In this document: positions 45,816 through 54,786 of the stretch, piece by piece
Position numbering within the stretch: the stretch's first letter is position 1
Layout of the letters: the number at the start of each line of letters is the position of its first letter
Assembly: GCA_021404525.1 (NCBI GenBank)
Contig: JAAWWE010000004.1
Span: forward strand, 62,001-126,000
DNA: 64,000 nt
From: Rhodobiaceae bacterium
GTDB lineage: Bacteria > Pseudomonadota > Alphaproteobacteria > Parvibaculales > Parvibaculaceae
Direction of reading: 5' to 3'
Translations under genes and position numbers: made by a program
The notes under the pieces: generated by a model
Told to the model about the DNA's origin: nothing
Databases searched by the model: none
Seen by the model: only the letters and a program-made list of their open reading frames with translations

Positions 45816-47288
45816 TCAACTGGGACGCCCACCCCCCGGCCCCGAGACCCGCCAGAAGTCGCGGCGTGTTTTTGGTCCATAAGTCTGGAAGCTGGGGTTG
45901 GTGCAAGAGGCATAGTCGCGGCGCAGCTCCTCGATGCGGTCGTTCGCCGCTTCCTTCAGGAAGGGTTCCGGGTTTACGCCATAGACCTCGGCCGCGTTCA
46001 GACCAAAGATACGGGCTTTCACTTGCTTGGTAAGCGCCGGATAACCGAAGCGTTCCTGGAACTCTTCGGTGATCTCAAAAGTGCGGAAGGTTTCGATCTG
46101 ATCCTGCGGGCTGCCCCACCAGATCGAGTCGGTTCCCCAACAAATGCGTTCCGGTCCAAAGGTCTTGAGAAGCTTGCCCATAGCGTGGGCGGCTGCCTCG
46201 GGCTGGGTCATGTGTTCACGCCAGAGCCCACCCATCTCCGCATAGAGGTTTCCTTCATTCGGCCGAAAACCATTCTCTTCATGGGCGCGGATAAGCCGAT
46301 CGATGCCCTGTGTGTTGTCCGGGGTGTAGGCACTTTCCGGATAGTCCGGCTCAAAGCCTGAGTGGTAGCAGATGAAGGTAAGGTCCGGATTGGCTGCTGC
46401 TGCGCGGGCAATGTCACTTGGGTGGGAATAGGCGTGGTCCAGCATGGGGAGCGGCAGGCCGCGATGGGAGCAGATGGTGGTGATGCCAAGCTGCCGTGCC
46501 TTCTCATAAAAGGGGGCGGCCTGATCAGGATCATCCATGTGATAGCCCACACCGTCTGGTCCCCATTGCGGATAGAGTTTCCAGGCGGCGACTTTATGGT
46601 CTTCTGCGAGCTCATCCATGAAATCTTCCCAGCCGGGTTCGTTCGGGAAGACGCCGCCATGGATGAGGCCGCGCTCTCGATTGTCCACTTCATTGACCAG
46701 GGTGCGGGTCTCGGCTGCATAGTCGATGGGTGTCGGGTTGTTCTCGCGCCCGCCCCACAGAGCGGAAAGCACGGCGACATCTGTGTCGCTATCAAGGAAG
46801 ACTTCCTTGATCATGTTCTGGCCGTCGAAACAGTCAAAGTCGAACCAGCCGCATTGGCGTGCGCCTTCTTCAAACACAAAGTTGATCGCGATGGTCCATA
46901 AGAGACCATCCATGCCCGACCGCCAGGCACCTGACGGATCCACGCAATGGGTCTGAATGTCGAAGATAAATTCGTCGCCTTTGACGCTTGCATTTGCCAG
47001 CGCCTCATCTTCCGCCGCATCCAACGCGACATTGAACGTGCCGCCTTTGGCGCCGGTCGCAGCGGCTGTTTCGTTCAAGGCCAGAAGAGTGGCGGCGGTG
47101 CCCATGGTGCTTTTCAGGAAGCTGCGGCGGTCCGTGTCCAGACGCTTTACAGCGTCCGCGACCTTGTCAAAGGCAAGGGCTTTGGCGTGTTCTTCCGCAG
47201 GCGTCAGGGGTTGAGGCAGGTACTCACCATTTGAGGCCGTGTCGATCTTGACGGGCAGTCGTGTGCCGTCCGGGTCAAAATCACGCAT
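45816..47288 (-). CDS. Amidohydrolase-2 family metal-dependent hydrolase with Tat-like motif
   Basis: A 490-residue TIM-barrel hydrolase. FDIQTHCVDPSG, SHRGLPLP, CYHSGFE and CWGTDSIWWGSP mark the metal-binding strands of the ACMSD-like amidohydrolase-2 family. A twin-arginine motif RRSFLK, followed by a modest hydrophobic stretch, begins at about residue 53, so Tat export is possible despite the long leader. No closer in-frame Met would give a short signal. Substrate unknown; decarboxylase or hydrolase activity are both possible. Confidence 0.82.
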   Translation of the reverse strand: MRDFDPDGTRLPVKIDTASNGEYLPQPLTPAEEHAKALAFDKVADAVKRLDTDRRSFLKSTMGTAATLLALNETAAATGAKGGTFNVALDAAEDEALANASVKGDEFIFDIQTHCVDPSGAWRSGMDGLLWTIAINFVFEEGARQCGWFDFDCFDGQNMIKEVFLDSDTDVAVLSALWGGRENNPTPIDYAAETRTLVNEVDNRERGLIHGGVFPNEPGWEDFMDELAEDHKVAAWKLYPQWGPDGVGYHMDDPDQAAPFYEKARQLGITTICSHRGLPLPMLDHAYSHPSDIARAAAANPDLTFICYHSGFEPDYPESAYTPDNTQGIDRLIRAHEENGFRPNEGNLYAEMGGLWREHMTQPEAAAHAMGKLLKTFGPERICWGTDSIWWGSPQDQIETFRTFEITEEFQERFGYPALTKQVKARIFGLNAAEVYGVNPEPFLKEAANDRIEELRRDYASCTNPSFQTYGPKTRRDFWRVSGPGGGRPS

Positions 47289-47386
47289 GGCGTCTCCTCC
47301 CTTTTCACCGCCGGCAGAGGCGTGGTTTCCAAGAGGCTAAACCAAATTTCGCGCGATCTGAAATCAGATTCTGGTCCTGATCGGTG

Positions 47387-47815
47387 TTAGGCAGACACTT
47401 TTGCCTCACAGAAATCTTTGAGTCCCTGGTTCTCTGTTTCCAGGGTTTTGACCGCCTGGTGTTTGGCGATAGGCCAGAGCAGGAAGGCGAGCACACTTTT
47501 TAGTTCCAGACCCAACGTGTTTTTACATCCCGTCTCTGTGGGCACCGTGAGGTGGGTCGCTGTGAAGCGGATGCCGCGCATGTGTGTTTCCCAAGAAAAG
47601 CTTCGCCCTTCTTCCATCTCAATCACTGTCCAGACAGCTTCCGGCATGCCCGGCTGTTGCATGCGTGCATAGCTGCCAGGTTGAAAGGGGCCGTCATCCT
47701 GGCGCGTGGCTTTTTCCACGGTTGGTGTCCAGTCCGGCCAATTGTTGATGTCTGTGGTCACCGCCCAAACGGTTTCAGTGGGCGCGTTGATTTCGATTGT
47801 GTGCTCGACTTTCAT
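47387..47815 (-). CDS. SRPBCC (START-like) family protein
   Basis: A 142-residue protein of the polyketide-cyclase/SRPBCC fold, beginning KVEHTIEINAPTETVWAVTTDINNWPDW, which is diagnostic. It would bind a hydrophobic ligand in a deep cavity. It is divergent from the FAD monooxygenase (188 bp) and upstream of the amidohydrolase on the same strand. The 56-residue in-frame extension before the ATG at 47815 is not coding-like. Confidence 0.88.
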   Translation of the reverse strand: MKVEHTIEINAPTETVWAVTTDINNWPDWTPTVEKATRQDDGPFQPGSYARMQQPGMPEAVWTVIEMEEGRSFSWETHMRGIRFTATHLTVPTETGCKNTLGLELKSVLAFLLWPIAKHQAVKTLETENQGLKDFCEAKVSA

Positions 47816-48003
47816 GGAACCCCTCCAGAGCAAATATGTTTCGCTTCCATATGGGCATGGAGATATTGCTCTGCAATCGGTTGATCTCGATACAGGGGCT
47901 CTGCGTTTCTTTGTCTTGCGTCTGTGGGCCGCACTGCTCAGAGCTTGGTTTCTGTGTTCTAGTGATGGGCGAGATGGAGACACATGATGTCGGTGTGGGG
48001 TGC

Positions 48004-49221
48004 ATGAAACAATTTCATATCGGTATTGCTGGTTGCGGCCCTGCCGGTCTTTCCATTGCGCTCTTTCTTCACCGCCAAGGGCATCGCATTACCCTTGTTG
48101 ATCAGCTGGAAAAACCACAACCGATTGGCTCGGGACTTGTCTTGCAACCGACCGGGTTGGCGGTGCTCGCGTCGCTTGGACTTGAGGACGAAATCCGGGC
48201 GCTCGGTGTTCAGATCGACCGGATGCTTGGACATGCACACCCTTCGGGGCGACGGGTCCTTGATGTCCGCTATGATTGGGCGCGTCCGGGGCGGCATGGG
48301 CTCGCGGTTCATCGCGCAGCGATTTTCAATGTTCTGTTTGAGGCCGTCGTGCGTGCAGGCATTGAGGTCGTGACGGGGGCGACGGTGACCGGGGTGCGTG
48401 AGGGGGCTGAGCAATGTCCCACACTAGAAACGGCAGCGGGCAGGCCTGTTGGTCCGTTTGATCTAGTGATCGATGCGCTCGGTTCCCGGTCTTCGATCCG
48501 TCAGCAGGTCTGGCCGCAGCACAGGATGCGGGAGTTGCCGTTTGGAGCTCTCTGGGCGAGCCTCGCGACAAATGGCGGTGCGTCCGTGTCGGGGTTTTCA
48601 ACGTCAACGCTTGAGCAGGTCTATGCGCGCTCCAGCAAGATGGTCGGCGTTTTACCCATCGGTCAGGTCACATCATCAAGCAGTACCTACACGGCTTTCT
48701 TCTGGAGTTTGAAGCAGCAGGCATTTGATGCTTGGCAAGCGGGTGGACTTGATGTCTGGAAAGAGCAAGTGCTTGCCTTGTGGCCGGAGACAGAGGGCCT
48801 GCTGTCTCTCATTACAAACGTGGATGATCTCACATTTGCGCGCTATGGGCACCACACGCTCATGACCCCGCACAAGGGGCGGGTGGTGTTCATCGGAGAT
48901 GCGGCGCATGCCACCAGCCCACAATTGGGGCAGGGCGTTAATATGGCGCTGCTCGATGCGCATGCGCTGGATCGGGCGTTTGCAGTGGCCGCGGATGCGG
49001 AGCAGGCGTTTAAGCTCTATGCGCGGTCGCGGCGGCTTCACTTACGCTTTTATCAGGCCGCCAGTCATGTTTTTACGCCTGTCTATCAGTCAGACAGTCG
49101 TCTCCTGCCCTGGTTAAGGGACCGCTTTTTTGTGCCCGCGACCAAGCTCCCGTTTGTGCCCACGCTTCTGGGGCACACGGTTGGGGGGACACTGGTGCCG
49201 CCTGGTATTGAGACTGCCTAG
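48004..49221 (+). CDS. FAD-dependent monooxygenase (PHBH fold)
   Basis: A 405-residue group A flavoprotein monooxygenase. GIAGCGPAGLSIALF binds the ADP of FAD, and GDAAHATSPQLGQGVNMALLDA closes the FAD site near residue 300. Such enzymes hydroxylate aromatic or other conjugated substrates with NAD(P)H and O2. A longer in-frame extension to 47797 crosses the divergent gap and lacks support; the ATG at 48004 begins directly with the first beta strand. Substrate unknown. Confidence 0.88.
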   Translation: MKQFHIGIAGCGPAGLSIALFLHRQGHRITLVDQLEKPQPIGSGLVLQPTGLAVLASLGLEDEIRALGVQIDRMLGHAHPSGRRVLDVRYDWARPGRHGLAVHRAAIFNVLFEAVVRAGIEVVTGATVTGVREGAEQCPTLETAAGRPVGPFDLVIDALGSRSSIRQQVWPQHRMRELPFGALWASLATNGGASVSGFSTSTLEQVYARSSKMVGVLPIGQVTSSSSTYTAFFWSLKQQAFDAWQAGGLDVWKEQVLALWPETEGLLSLITNVDDLTFARYGHHTLMTPHKGRVVFIGDAAHATSPQLGQGVNMALLDAHALDRAFAVAADAEQAFKLYARSRRLHLRFYQAASHVFTPVYQSDSRLLPWLRDRFFVPATKLPFVPTLLGHTVGGTLVPPGIETA

Positions 49222-49249
49222 CGTGCGCGCTTGGGCGTGCGCTGATGCT

Positions 49250-49465
49250 TCAAGCGTCTTGAGCGACTTTGCCTTCGGCCATGTCCTCGATCAGCTCGAT
49301 CACTGAATCCCAGAAGAAGAGACCGTCGACATTGCCGGTGGCGGCAAGCTCTGCGGCGCGCAGGGTGGCGATCACGGCAGCATCGTCACCGTACTGGCCG
49401 ATGAGCGTGCGGGCCGTTTGGGCGATATCTGGATTTGTCTCGGTGGTATCTTCATTTATAGCCAT
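49250..49465 (-). CDS. Small conserved-looking hypothetical protein (71 aa)
   Basis: An acidic, soluble 71-residue protein, AINEDTTETNPDIAQTARTL at the start and GLFFWDSVIELIEDMAEG near the end. It follows the MFS transporter by 31 bp on the same strand. I do not recognise a family. The start at 49465 excludes a basic 25-residue stretch that overlaps the transporter gene. Confidence 0.6.
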   Translation of the reverse strand: MAINEDTTETNPDIAQTARTLIGQYGDDAAVIATLRAAELAATGNVDGLFFWDSVIELIEDMAEGKVAQDA

Positions 49466-49496
49466 CCTGACGGACTTAGCGTGGCCGGTGCGCAGA

Positions 49497-50762
49497 TCAA
49501 GGGCTGGACCTGGTCGCGGGCCGGTTTTGCGCTTTTTCACGCATCAGGAAGAAAATGACGAGTGCGACAGCCACCACGCTATAGCCGAGTGAAATATGGG
49601 CGATCATGTTGGCGCCAAGCCCTGCGTCAATGAGCCAGCCAAATGTGACGGGCGCCAGCGCCGTTGCGAAAACCATAAGGGACACGCTGAGCGAGCGAAT
49701 GGCGCCCAGGTGCTTGGTGCCGTAGAGCTCGGGCCAAAGCAGGCCGCCAACGGCCATGGCGCCGCCGGTCGAGATGCCCGCCAGTGTGAAATAAAGGAAG
49801 ATGCCGTAAGTCGCGTCGACGGTGCCAAGGGCGATCATGGAAAAAGCCAGCGGTACCATATAGAGCGCGATGAGTGGTCGGAAGCCGAACCGGTCGGCGA
49901 AGGGGCCTGCCAGAAGAGAGGCAATAAGTTTCACGATCGCAAAGACTGAGAAGCCTGCGGCGACCAGCTCAATCGGCCAGCCTTTGGAGTGAGCCAGGTA
50001 TCCCTGGTGCACAAAGAAGCCTGTGAGAATGAACGCCGGGGCCATCATGGCGGGGATGAGAATGTAGAAGCGGGGATCGCGCATGACCTCTGCGCGGGTC
50101 CAGTCACGTTTGGCGGTGCGGTCTGTGGGGCCGGTAGAATTGTCCGTGTCAGCAACGGTTTCTGCACTCGGGTCTGTTCGCACCAAGCCGTAGGTGAGCG
50201 GCAGCAAAACCAGCAAAAGAACGGCGGCGTAGATGATCCAGCTTTCGCGCCAGCCAACGAGCGCGATCAGCGCGACTGCGATGGCGGGGAAGACAGCTTC
50301 ACCAAAACTATAGCCCGCCGCAGAGATGGTGACGGCCTTGCCGCGATTGATGGAGAAGTAGCGTCCCATGGCTGTGGACGATGTATGGGACATGAGCCCC
50401 TGCCCGAAATGGCGCAGGAAGAAGAGAGCGACGACGAACATCCAAAAGGAAGGGACGAAAGCAATCGCAAGGGCCGCGCAACTCAAGACCAGAATGACGC
50501 CCGTCGAAAAGGTCCTGAGTTTCACTTGGTCAATCACGCGTCCTGTCCAGGGCAGCGCGGCTGCACTTAAGAGCGTCACGAATGAAAAGGCGCCCCCAAA
50601 GGCGGAGGCGGACAGGTCATACATTTCCCGCAGCGGCATCTGATAGAGGCCAACAAAGAAAGACTGACCAAAGCTCGACCCGAAGGTCATGAGCAGACCG
50701 AAGGTCAGCAGGGATTTGTGACCGCGGATAAAACGCAGGTAGGAGAGAAATGGGACGAACAT
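49497..50762 (-). CDS. MFS transporter (OFA/monocarboxylate-like)
   Basis: A 421-residue, twelve-span major facilitator with RHFGQGLMSHTSSTAMGRYF and NRGKAVTISAAGYSFGEA, resembling the oxalate/formate antiporter and monocarboxylate porter branch. A charged ~35-residue central loop separates the halves. The transported compound is unknown. It diverges from the peroxiredoxin-like gene with 132 bp between starts. Confidence 0.86.
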   Translation of the reverse strand: MFVPFLSYLRFIRGHKSLLTFGLLMTFGSSFGQSFFVGLYQMPLREMYDLSASAFGGAFSFVTLLSAAALPWTGRVIDQVKLRTFSTGVILVLSCAALAIAFVPSFWMFVVALFFLRHFGQGLMSHTSSTAMGRYFSINRGKAVTISAAGYSFGEAVFPAIAVALIALVGWRESWIIYAAVLLLVLLPLTYGLVRTDPSAETVADTDNSTGPTDRTAKRDWTRAEVMRDPRFYILIPAMMAPAFILTGFFVHQGYLAHSKGWPIELVAAGFSVFAIVKLIASLLAGPFADRFGFRPLIALYMVPLAFSMIALGTVDATYGIFLYFTLAGISTGGAMAVGGLLWPELYGTKHLGAIRSLSVSLMVFATALAPVTFGWLIDAGLGANMIAHISLGYSVVAVALVIFFLMREKAQNRPATRSSP

Positions 50763-50894
50763 GCCTCCTGCTACAATGGCATGCTGTTTTGCGCAACTTG
50801 GTGCGGCATTTGCCGGGCGTCACCGTTTCGTGATTGGTGTTCGTCCGGTGTGTTCCTAGATATGGGTCACCAGAAAAGTAGAGGGGAGATGATC

Positions 50895-51551
50895 ATGTCA
50901 CTGACAGAACAATTAGAGGCGATGAGTGCCGGATCTGCCAAACGGATCCCAGAAGAAGCACGCGCTGTGATGATGAAGGCGGCGCAGGAGCTTGATGCCC
51001 AGGGCATCGGAGACAACGCGCTCTCTGTTGGTGACGCGTTTCCAGAGCTTGGGCTTCAGAACTCGGACGGTGCAGATTTTGATCTTTCTTCCTTGCTCGC
51101 AAAAGGCCCAGTTTTGATCAATTTCTATCGTGGCGGTTGGTGTCCCTATTGCAATCTGGAGCTCAAAGCTTACCAGGATGAATTGGAGACCGTTCGGTCT
51201 CTTGGGGCTGAGCTGGTTGCCATATCCCCGGAAACGCCTGATCGGGCGGAGGCGACAGCGGCGAAGAACGAGATTTCCTATCCGGTTCTCACCGATCCGC
51301 AAAACAGCCTCGCTGAGGCCTTGGGCATTGTCTTCACCCTGCCGCCTGAGCTTGAAAAACTTTATGAGATGTTTGGCAACAATTTGCCTGAAGCCCATGG
51401 GGAGGCGGGGTGGCGACTACCTATCCCCGCTACCTATGTGGTCGGCAAAGACGGGGTAATCCTCTATGCCCATATTGCTCGGGACTATCGGACACGGGCT
51501 GAGCCAGCGGATGCCCTTGCGGCGCTGAAGACCCCCCAGGCTGCTACATAG
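50895..51551 (+). CDS. AhpC/TSA-like thioredoxin-fold peroxiredoxin
   Basis: A 218-residue protein of the peroxiredoxin-like (AhpC/TSA) family. The active-site segment FYRGGWCPYCNLEL near residue 78 has a CxxC instead of the classical TxxC, placing it in the atypical 'YRGGWCPYC' branch. It likely reduces peroxides or disulfides in the cytosol. GGGGAG lies 6 bp before the ATG at 50895, which I prefer over the ATG at 50889. Confidence 0.88.
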   Translation: MSLTEQLEAMSAGSAKRIPEEARAVMMKAAQELDAQGIGDNALSVGDAFPELGLQNSDGADFDLSSLLAKGPVLINFYRGGWCPYCNLELKAYQDELETVRSLGAELVAISPETPDRAEATAAKNEISYPVLTDPQNSLAEALGIVFTLPPELEKLYEMFGNNLPEAHGEAGWRLPIPATYVVGKDGVILYAHIARDYRTRAEPADALAALKTPQAAT

Positions 51552-52107
51552 AAGCCTTGCGCTAACCGTTTCGGGTCCGGATTAACTCCGTCTCGGCTGT
51601 GATCGAGCGTGCTCATCCGTCATCTGTGTTGATGCAGGAGGACCGTTGTTGGGACCCTCCCTGCACCTGCAATAGGCGGTGCGCCCAGCATTTCGGCTGC
51701 TGTGTTTGATGCGTATTTTGGCGGGTTTGGCGTGGCAAAACTGTCGTTAGCTAGCTATCGGCTCACCGGAAAACCTCTTATGTTAACAATGTGTTAACCA
51801 GGATTGGCCGTGATTCTTTCGGCACTCTGGAATGAGGTCTTTTGACCAATGTTGAGTTGCGAATATTTCTCAAAAGAACCTTTGTTGCCCAATTGCGTGG
51901 CATAATTGCCATACCCGTCACGCAACCGTTACTTTGCGTGCGACAATTTTGTCCAAATGCCTTGACTCACTTGGCCTTTCCCGGCGGGATGTAGGGGAGG
52001 GATGCTGACTGGCCAGGGGGGACCGGTTTGCCTATGAGGGGACAAACCACCGCCTCCCGATCCAGCTGCAATGTGTAAACGCATCGAGGATCGAGGAGGA
52101 TCGTTCC
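51552..52107 (+). promoter_or_regulatory. 556-bp gene-free region upstream of DUF1302, with repeated motifs
   Basis: No credible ORF. From left to right: a hairpin starting TGCAGG and ending CCTGCA (51633-51665) that may end the peroxiredoxin transcript; TGTTAAC twice, 11 bp apart (51781-51798); the heptamer TTGCGTG three times, at 51893 (+), 51919 (-) and 51934 (+); a possible -35 TTGACT at 51962; and GAGGATCGAGGAGGAT before the DUF1302 ATG. The repeated motifs suggest a regulated promoter. No regulator gene lies next to it. Confidence 0.55.
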
Positions 52108-54618
52108 ATGATAACTAGCAGAGTGCGCTCTGCACTATTGGGAAGCGCCGTTGGCGTTGGCCTTATAGCTGCATCGACTACTGCGAACGCGCTGGAGTAT
52201 AATTTCGGCGGCGTTCAAGTCTTTTTGGACACAACAGTTTCGGCTGGTGTGTCTATGCGTGTAGCAGAACGCAATATGCAACACGTGTCTGCCGGTAACG
52301 GTGGCCCAGTTAATACTGCGGCGGTAATCGTCAATCCTGCGGGTCCAAACGGGGCGGTTGCCACCGCCCTGCACGGCGCGACGGCTAACCAGAACCTTGC
52401 AACAGGTGATACAACATCCTATGCGGGCTCAATCAACGCCGATGATAGCCGTTTGAACTTTGACCGCGGGGACCTGACGTCCGGTACGGTCAAAATGACC
52501 AACGACATCCAGGCCAACTGGGAAAATTACAAGTTCTTTGCTCGCGTCAGCTCGTTCTACGATGCTGTCCTGGGCAGTGGCAGCTCTTACGAACGTTCCG
52601 GCATTCGCAAAGAAGCTTATCCAGACGCGGTTCGTGACATCGACTTGCTCGATTTCTACGTATCTGGTGACTTCAATGTTGGCGAGCTTCCGCTGAACGT
52701 CCGTATCGGTAAACAGGTTGTTAACTGGGGGGAAGCAACATTCTTCCTCAACGGTATCAGCTCCTGGAGCCCATTCGATGTGAATGCTTTCCGTCGTCCT
52801 GGCGCTGAAGTCCGTGAAGGTCTTCTGCCGGTCTGGGGTGCCTATGCATCGCTCGGTCTTCCGTATGACCTTTCTCTGGAAGCCTTCTACCAGTTTGATT
52901 TTGAACCACTTCAGCTTGATCGTCCGGGCACACCGTTTGCCAGTTCTGATGTTGCGCGTGTCGGTTCAGCTGCTGGCGGTAACGTCGATGGCGCAACCTG
53001 GGTAACCGGTGGCCGTAGTGGTGGTGCCTTCCTGAACAGAAACTGTTCTGAACCAAGTGCTCTGACTGCCGCCTATGACGCAGCTTACACGGCGAACGGC
53101 CTTTCGCAGTTCAGCTGTGCGGCAGCTACAAACCCATTCCTGAACTATCTGACCGATCTTCCGGCAGGTCAGCAGGAAGCTCTCCGTCTGTCACTGAATG
53201 GCGGAACTGCAGATATTCGTCGTCTTGAAGACGATGAAGCAGATGATCAGGGCCAGTATGGTGTTGCACTTCGCTGGTATGCAGAAGACCTGAATTCAAC
53301 CGAATTTGGCTTCTACTTCATGAACTACCACTCGCGGCTTCCAATTGTTGGTGAGCGGTTCTTCAACAACAACTCCGCTGCTAACAGTGTGGTTCGTACC
53401 TACGTTGCGACAGGTAACGATTCCAGTGCCACAACTCGTGGTTCCTTGAACGCTGGTTGTGCGGGCGCTGGTACTGCCGGTCTTGCTGCCCTTCTTGGTG
53501 GCGGTGCGGCTGGTCTTGCCAAGCTGACGTTCCTCAACGGCCAGACTGCTTCAGACACATATGGTCTTGTTGCTGCAGCTGAAGCTGTTGTGGGTGACGG
53601 GGCGACATCGGCTGCGGCTCTTGCGCTGAACGGCGCAATTGGTGGCGGTTTTGCTGTTGCACAAGGCAGCCTTCTGGAACTGATGATCACGAACTGTGCT
53701 CTGTCTGCTGCTCAAACATCAGCAGCACTTATTCAGGTTGATGGTACAGAGCTGCTTGTGAACGGAACTGCACCAGGTGGGCTTGAGGCAATTGGCCTCT
53801 TCCTGGAATATCCAGAAGACATCAAGCTCTTGGGCATGTCTTTCAACACGACTGTTGGCGACTGGGGTGTACAGGGTGAAGTATCATTCCGTCATGATCA
53901 GCCTTTCCAGGCCGATACTGACCAGATCACTCTGGCTGCTCTGGGTGCGTCCTGTATCCTAGATAACATCCTGGGTGTGGATACGATGACAACAACCGTT
54001 GATGCGCTGCAGACTTATGGCGAAGGCCAGACCTGTGGTTCCGTTGCCTCCGGTTCGGTTCAGACCTACTCCGGTGTTATCCGTGATGAAGTCATGACCT
54101 TTGATATCGGCACGACAGCGACTTACACAAACTCCAACGCGCTTGTTGGTGCTTTGGGTGCTGACATCGGTATCCTTCTGACAGAACTTGCTGGTATCTA
54201 TGTGCCGGACGTTCCAGATGAAGGCGACTTCAGCGTACGTCAGTGGGGCAATGTCTGTTCTTCAGGTACAGATCTGCCGCTCGGTGGTTTTGTGGCACTG
54301 TCCAACCGTACTGACTGTCGTCCTGACAAGTTCTCTTATGGCTACGTTCTGGTGGGTATCCTCCAGTACAACAATGCGTTCGGTACACCGATCACATTGA
54401 GCCCACGGTTGTCTTGGTCGCACAATGTGAAGGGTAACTCCCCAGCACCAATGTCCAACTTCCGTGAAGGCAACAAGTCATTGAGCCTTGCGCTTGACGG
54501 TAGCTATCAGAACACATGGCGTGGTGGCATTTCGTACACCAACAACATGGCGAACGAGAAATTCTCTCGTGATGGTGACAAGGACTTCGTGGCCATCAAC
54601 CTGAGCTACTCCTTCTAA
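52108..54618 (+). CDS. DUF1302 outer-membrane beta-barrel protein
   Basis: An 836-residue exported protein with a signal peptide (~1-29, ending TTANA|LEY), alternating barrel strands and a terminal NLSYSF, whose final Phe is the outer-membrane signature. RIGKQVVNWGEATFFLNGIS and SPFDVNAFRRPGAEVREGL are typical DUF1302 sequence. Such proteins accompany DUF1329 genes near pathways for hydrophobic compounds and may form a pore or lipid conduit. Family members are mostly shorter; here residues ~436-570 form an Ala/Gly-rich insertion. Codons are strongly biased (GGT, CGT, AAC), implying high expression. Confidence 0.88.
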   Translation: MITSRVRSALLGSAVGVGLIAASTTANALEYNFGGVQVFLDTTVSAGVSMRVAERNMQHVSAGNGGPVNTAAVIVNPAGPNGAVATALHGATANQNLATGDTTSYAGSINADDSRLNFDRGDLTSGTVKMTNDIQANWENYKFFARVSSFYDAVLGSGSSYERSGIRKEAYPDAVRDIDLLDFYVSGDFNVGELPLNVRIGKQVVNWGEATFFLNGISSWSPFDVNAFRRPGAEVREGLLPVWGAYASLGLPYDLSLEAFYQFDFEPLQLDRPGTPFASSDVARVGSAAGGNVDGATWVTGGRSGGAFLNRNCSEPSALTAAYDAAYTANGLSQFSCAAATNPFLNYLTDLPAGQQEALRLSLNGGTADIRRLEDDEADDQGQYGVALRWYAEDLNSTEFGFYFMNYHSRLPIVGERFFNNNSAANSVVRTYVATGNDSSATTRGSLNAGCAGAGTAGLAALLGGGAAGLAKLTFLNGQTASDTYGLVAAAEAVVGDGATSAAALALNGAIGGGFAVAQGSLLELMITNCALSAAQTSAALIQVDGTELLVNGTAPGGLEAIGLFLEYPEDIKLLGMSFNTTVGDWGVQGEVSFRHDQPFQADTDQITLAALGASCILDNILGVDTMTTTVDALQTYGEGQTCGSVASGSVQTYSGVIRDEVMTFDIGTTATYTNSNALVGALGADIGILLTELAGIYVPDVPDEGDFSVRQWGNVCSSGTDLPLGGFVALSNRTDCRPDKFSYGYVLVGILQYNNAFGTPITLSPRLSWSHNVKGNSPAPMSNFREGNKSLSLALDGSYQNTWRGGISYTNNMANEKFSRDGDKDFVAINLSYSF

Positions 54619-54661
54619 GGTTGTAGTTGGAGCGTCACTGCTCCTGACATTACCAAAATTT

Positions 54662-54695
54662 AAGGGCCCGGCAGGCAAATGCCGGGCCCTTTTCT
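54662..54695 (+). terminator. Terminator after DUF1302
   Basis: AAGGGCCCGGCA and TGCCGGGCCCTT form a perfect 12-bp stem around a 6-base loop, followed by TTC TTT. It lies 43 bp after the stop and separates DUF1302 from the first DUF1329 gene. Confidence 0.92.
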
Positions 54696-54786
54696 TTGCG
54701 TCATGCGACCTGACTCTCTACAAATATGTCAGCTGAGGTGAGCGCCGGAAGAGCGACATCCTCGTGTAACTAGAGAGGGACTTTTT

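Noticed and set aside
47797..48003. Extension of the FAD monooxygenase frame
   Set aside because: It covers the divergent promoter gap and precedes the first beta strand of the FAD fold, which starts right at 48004.
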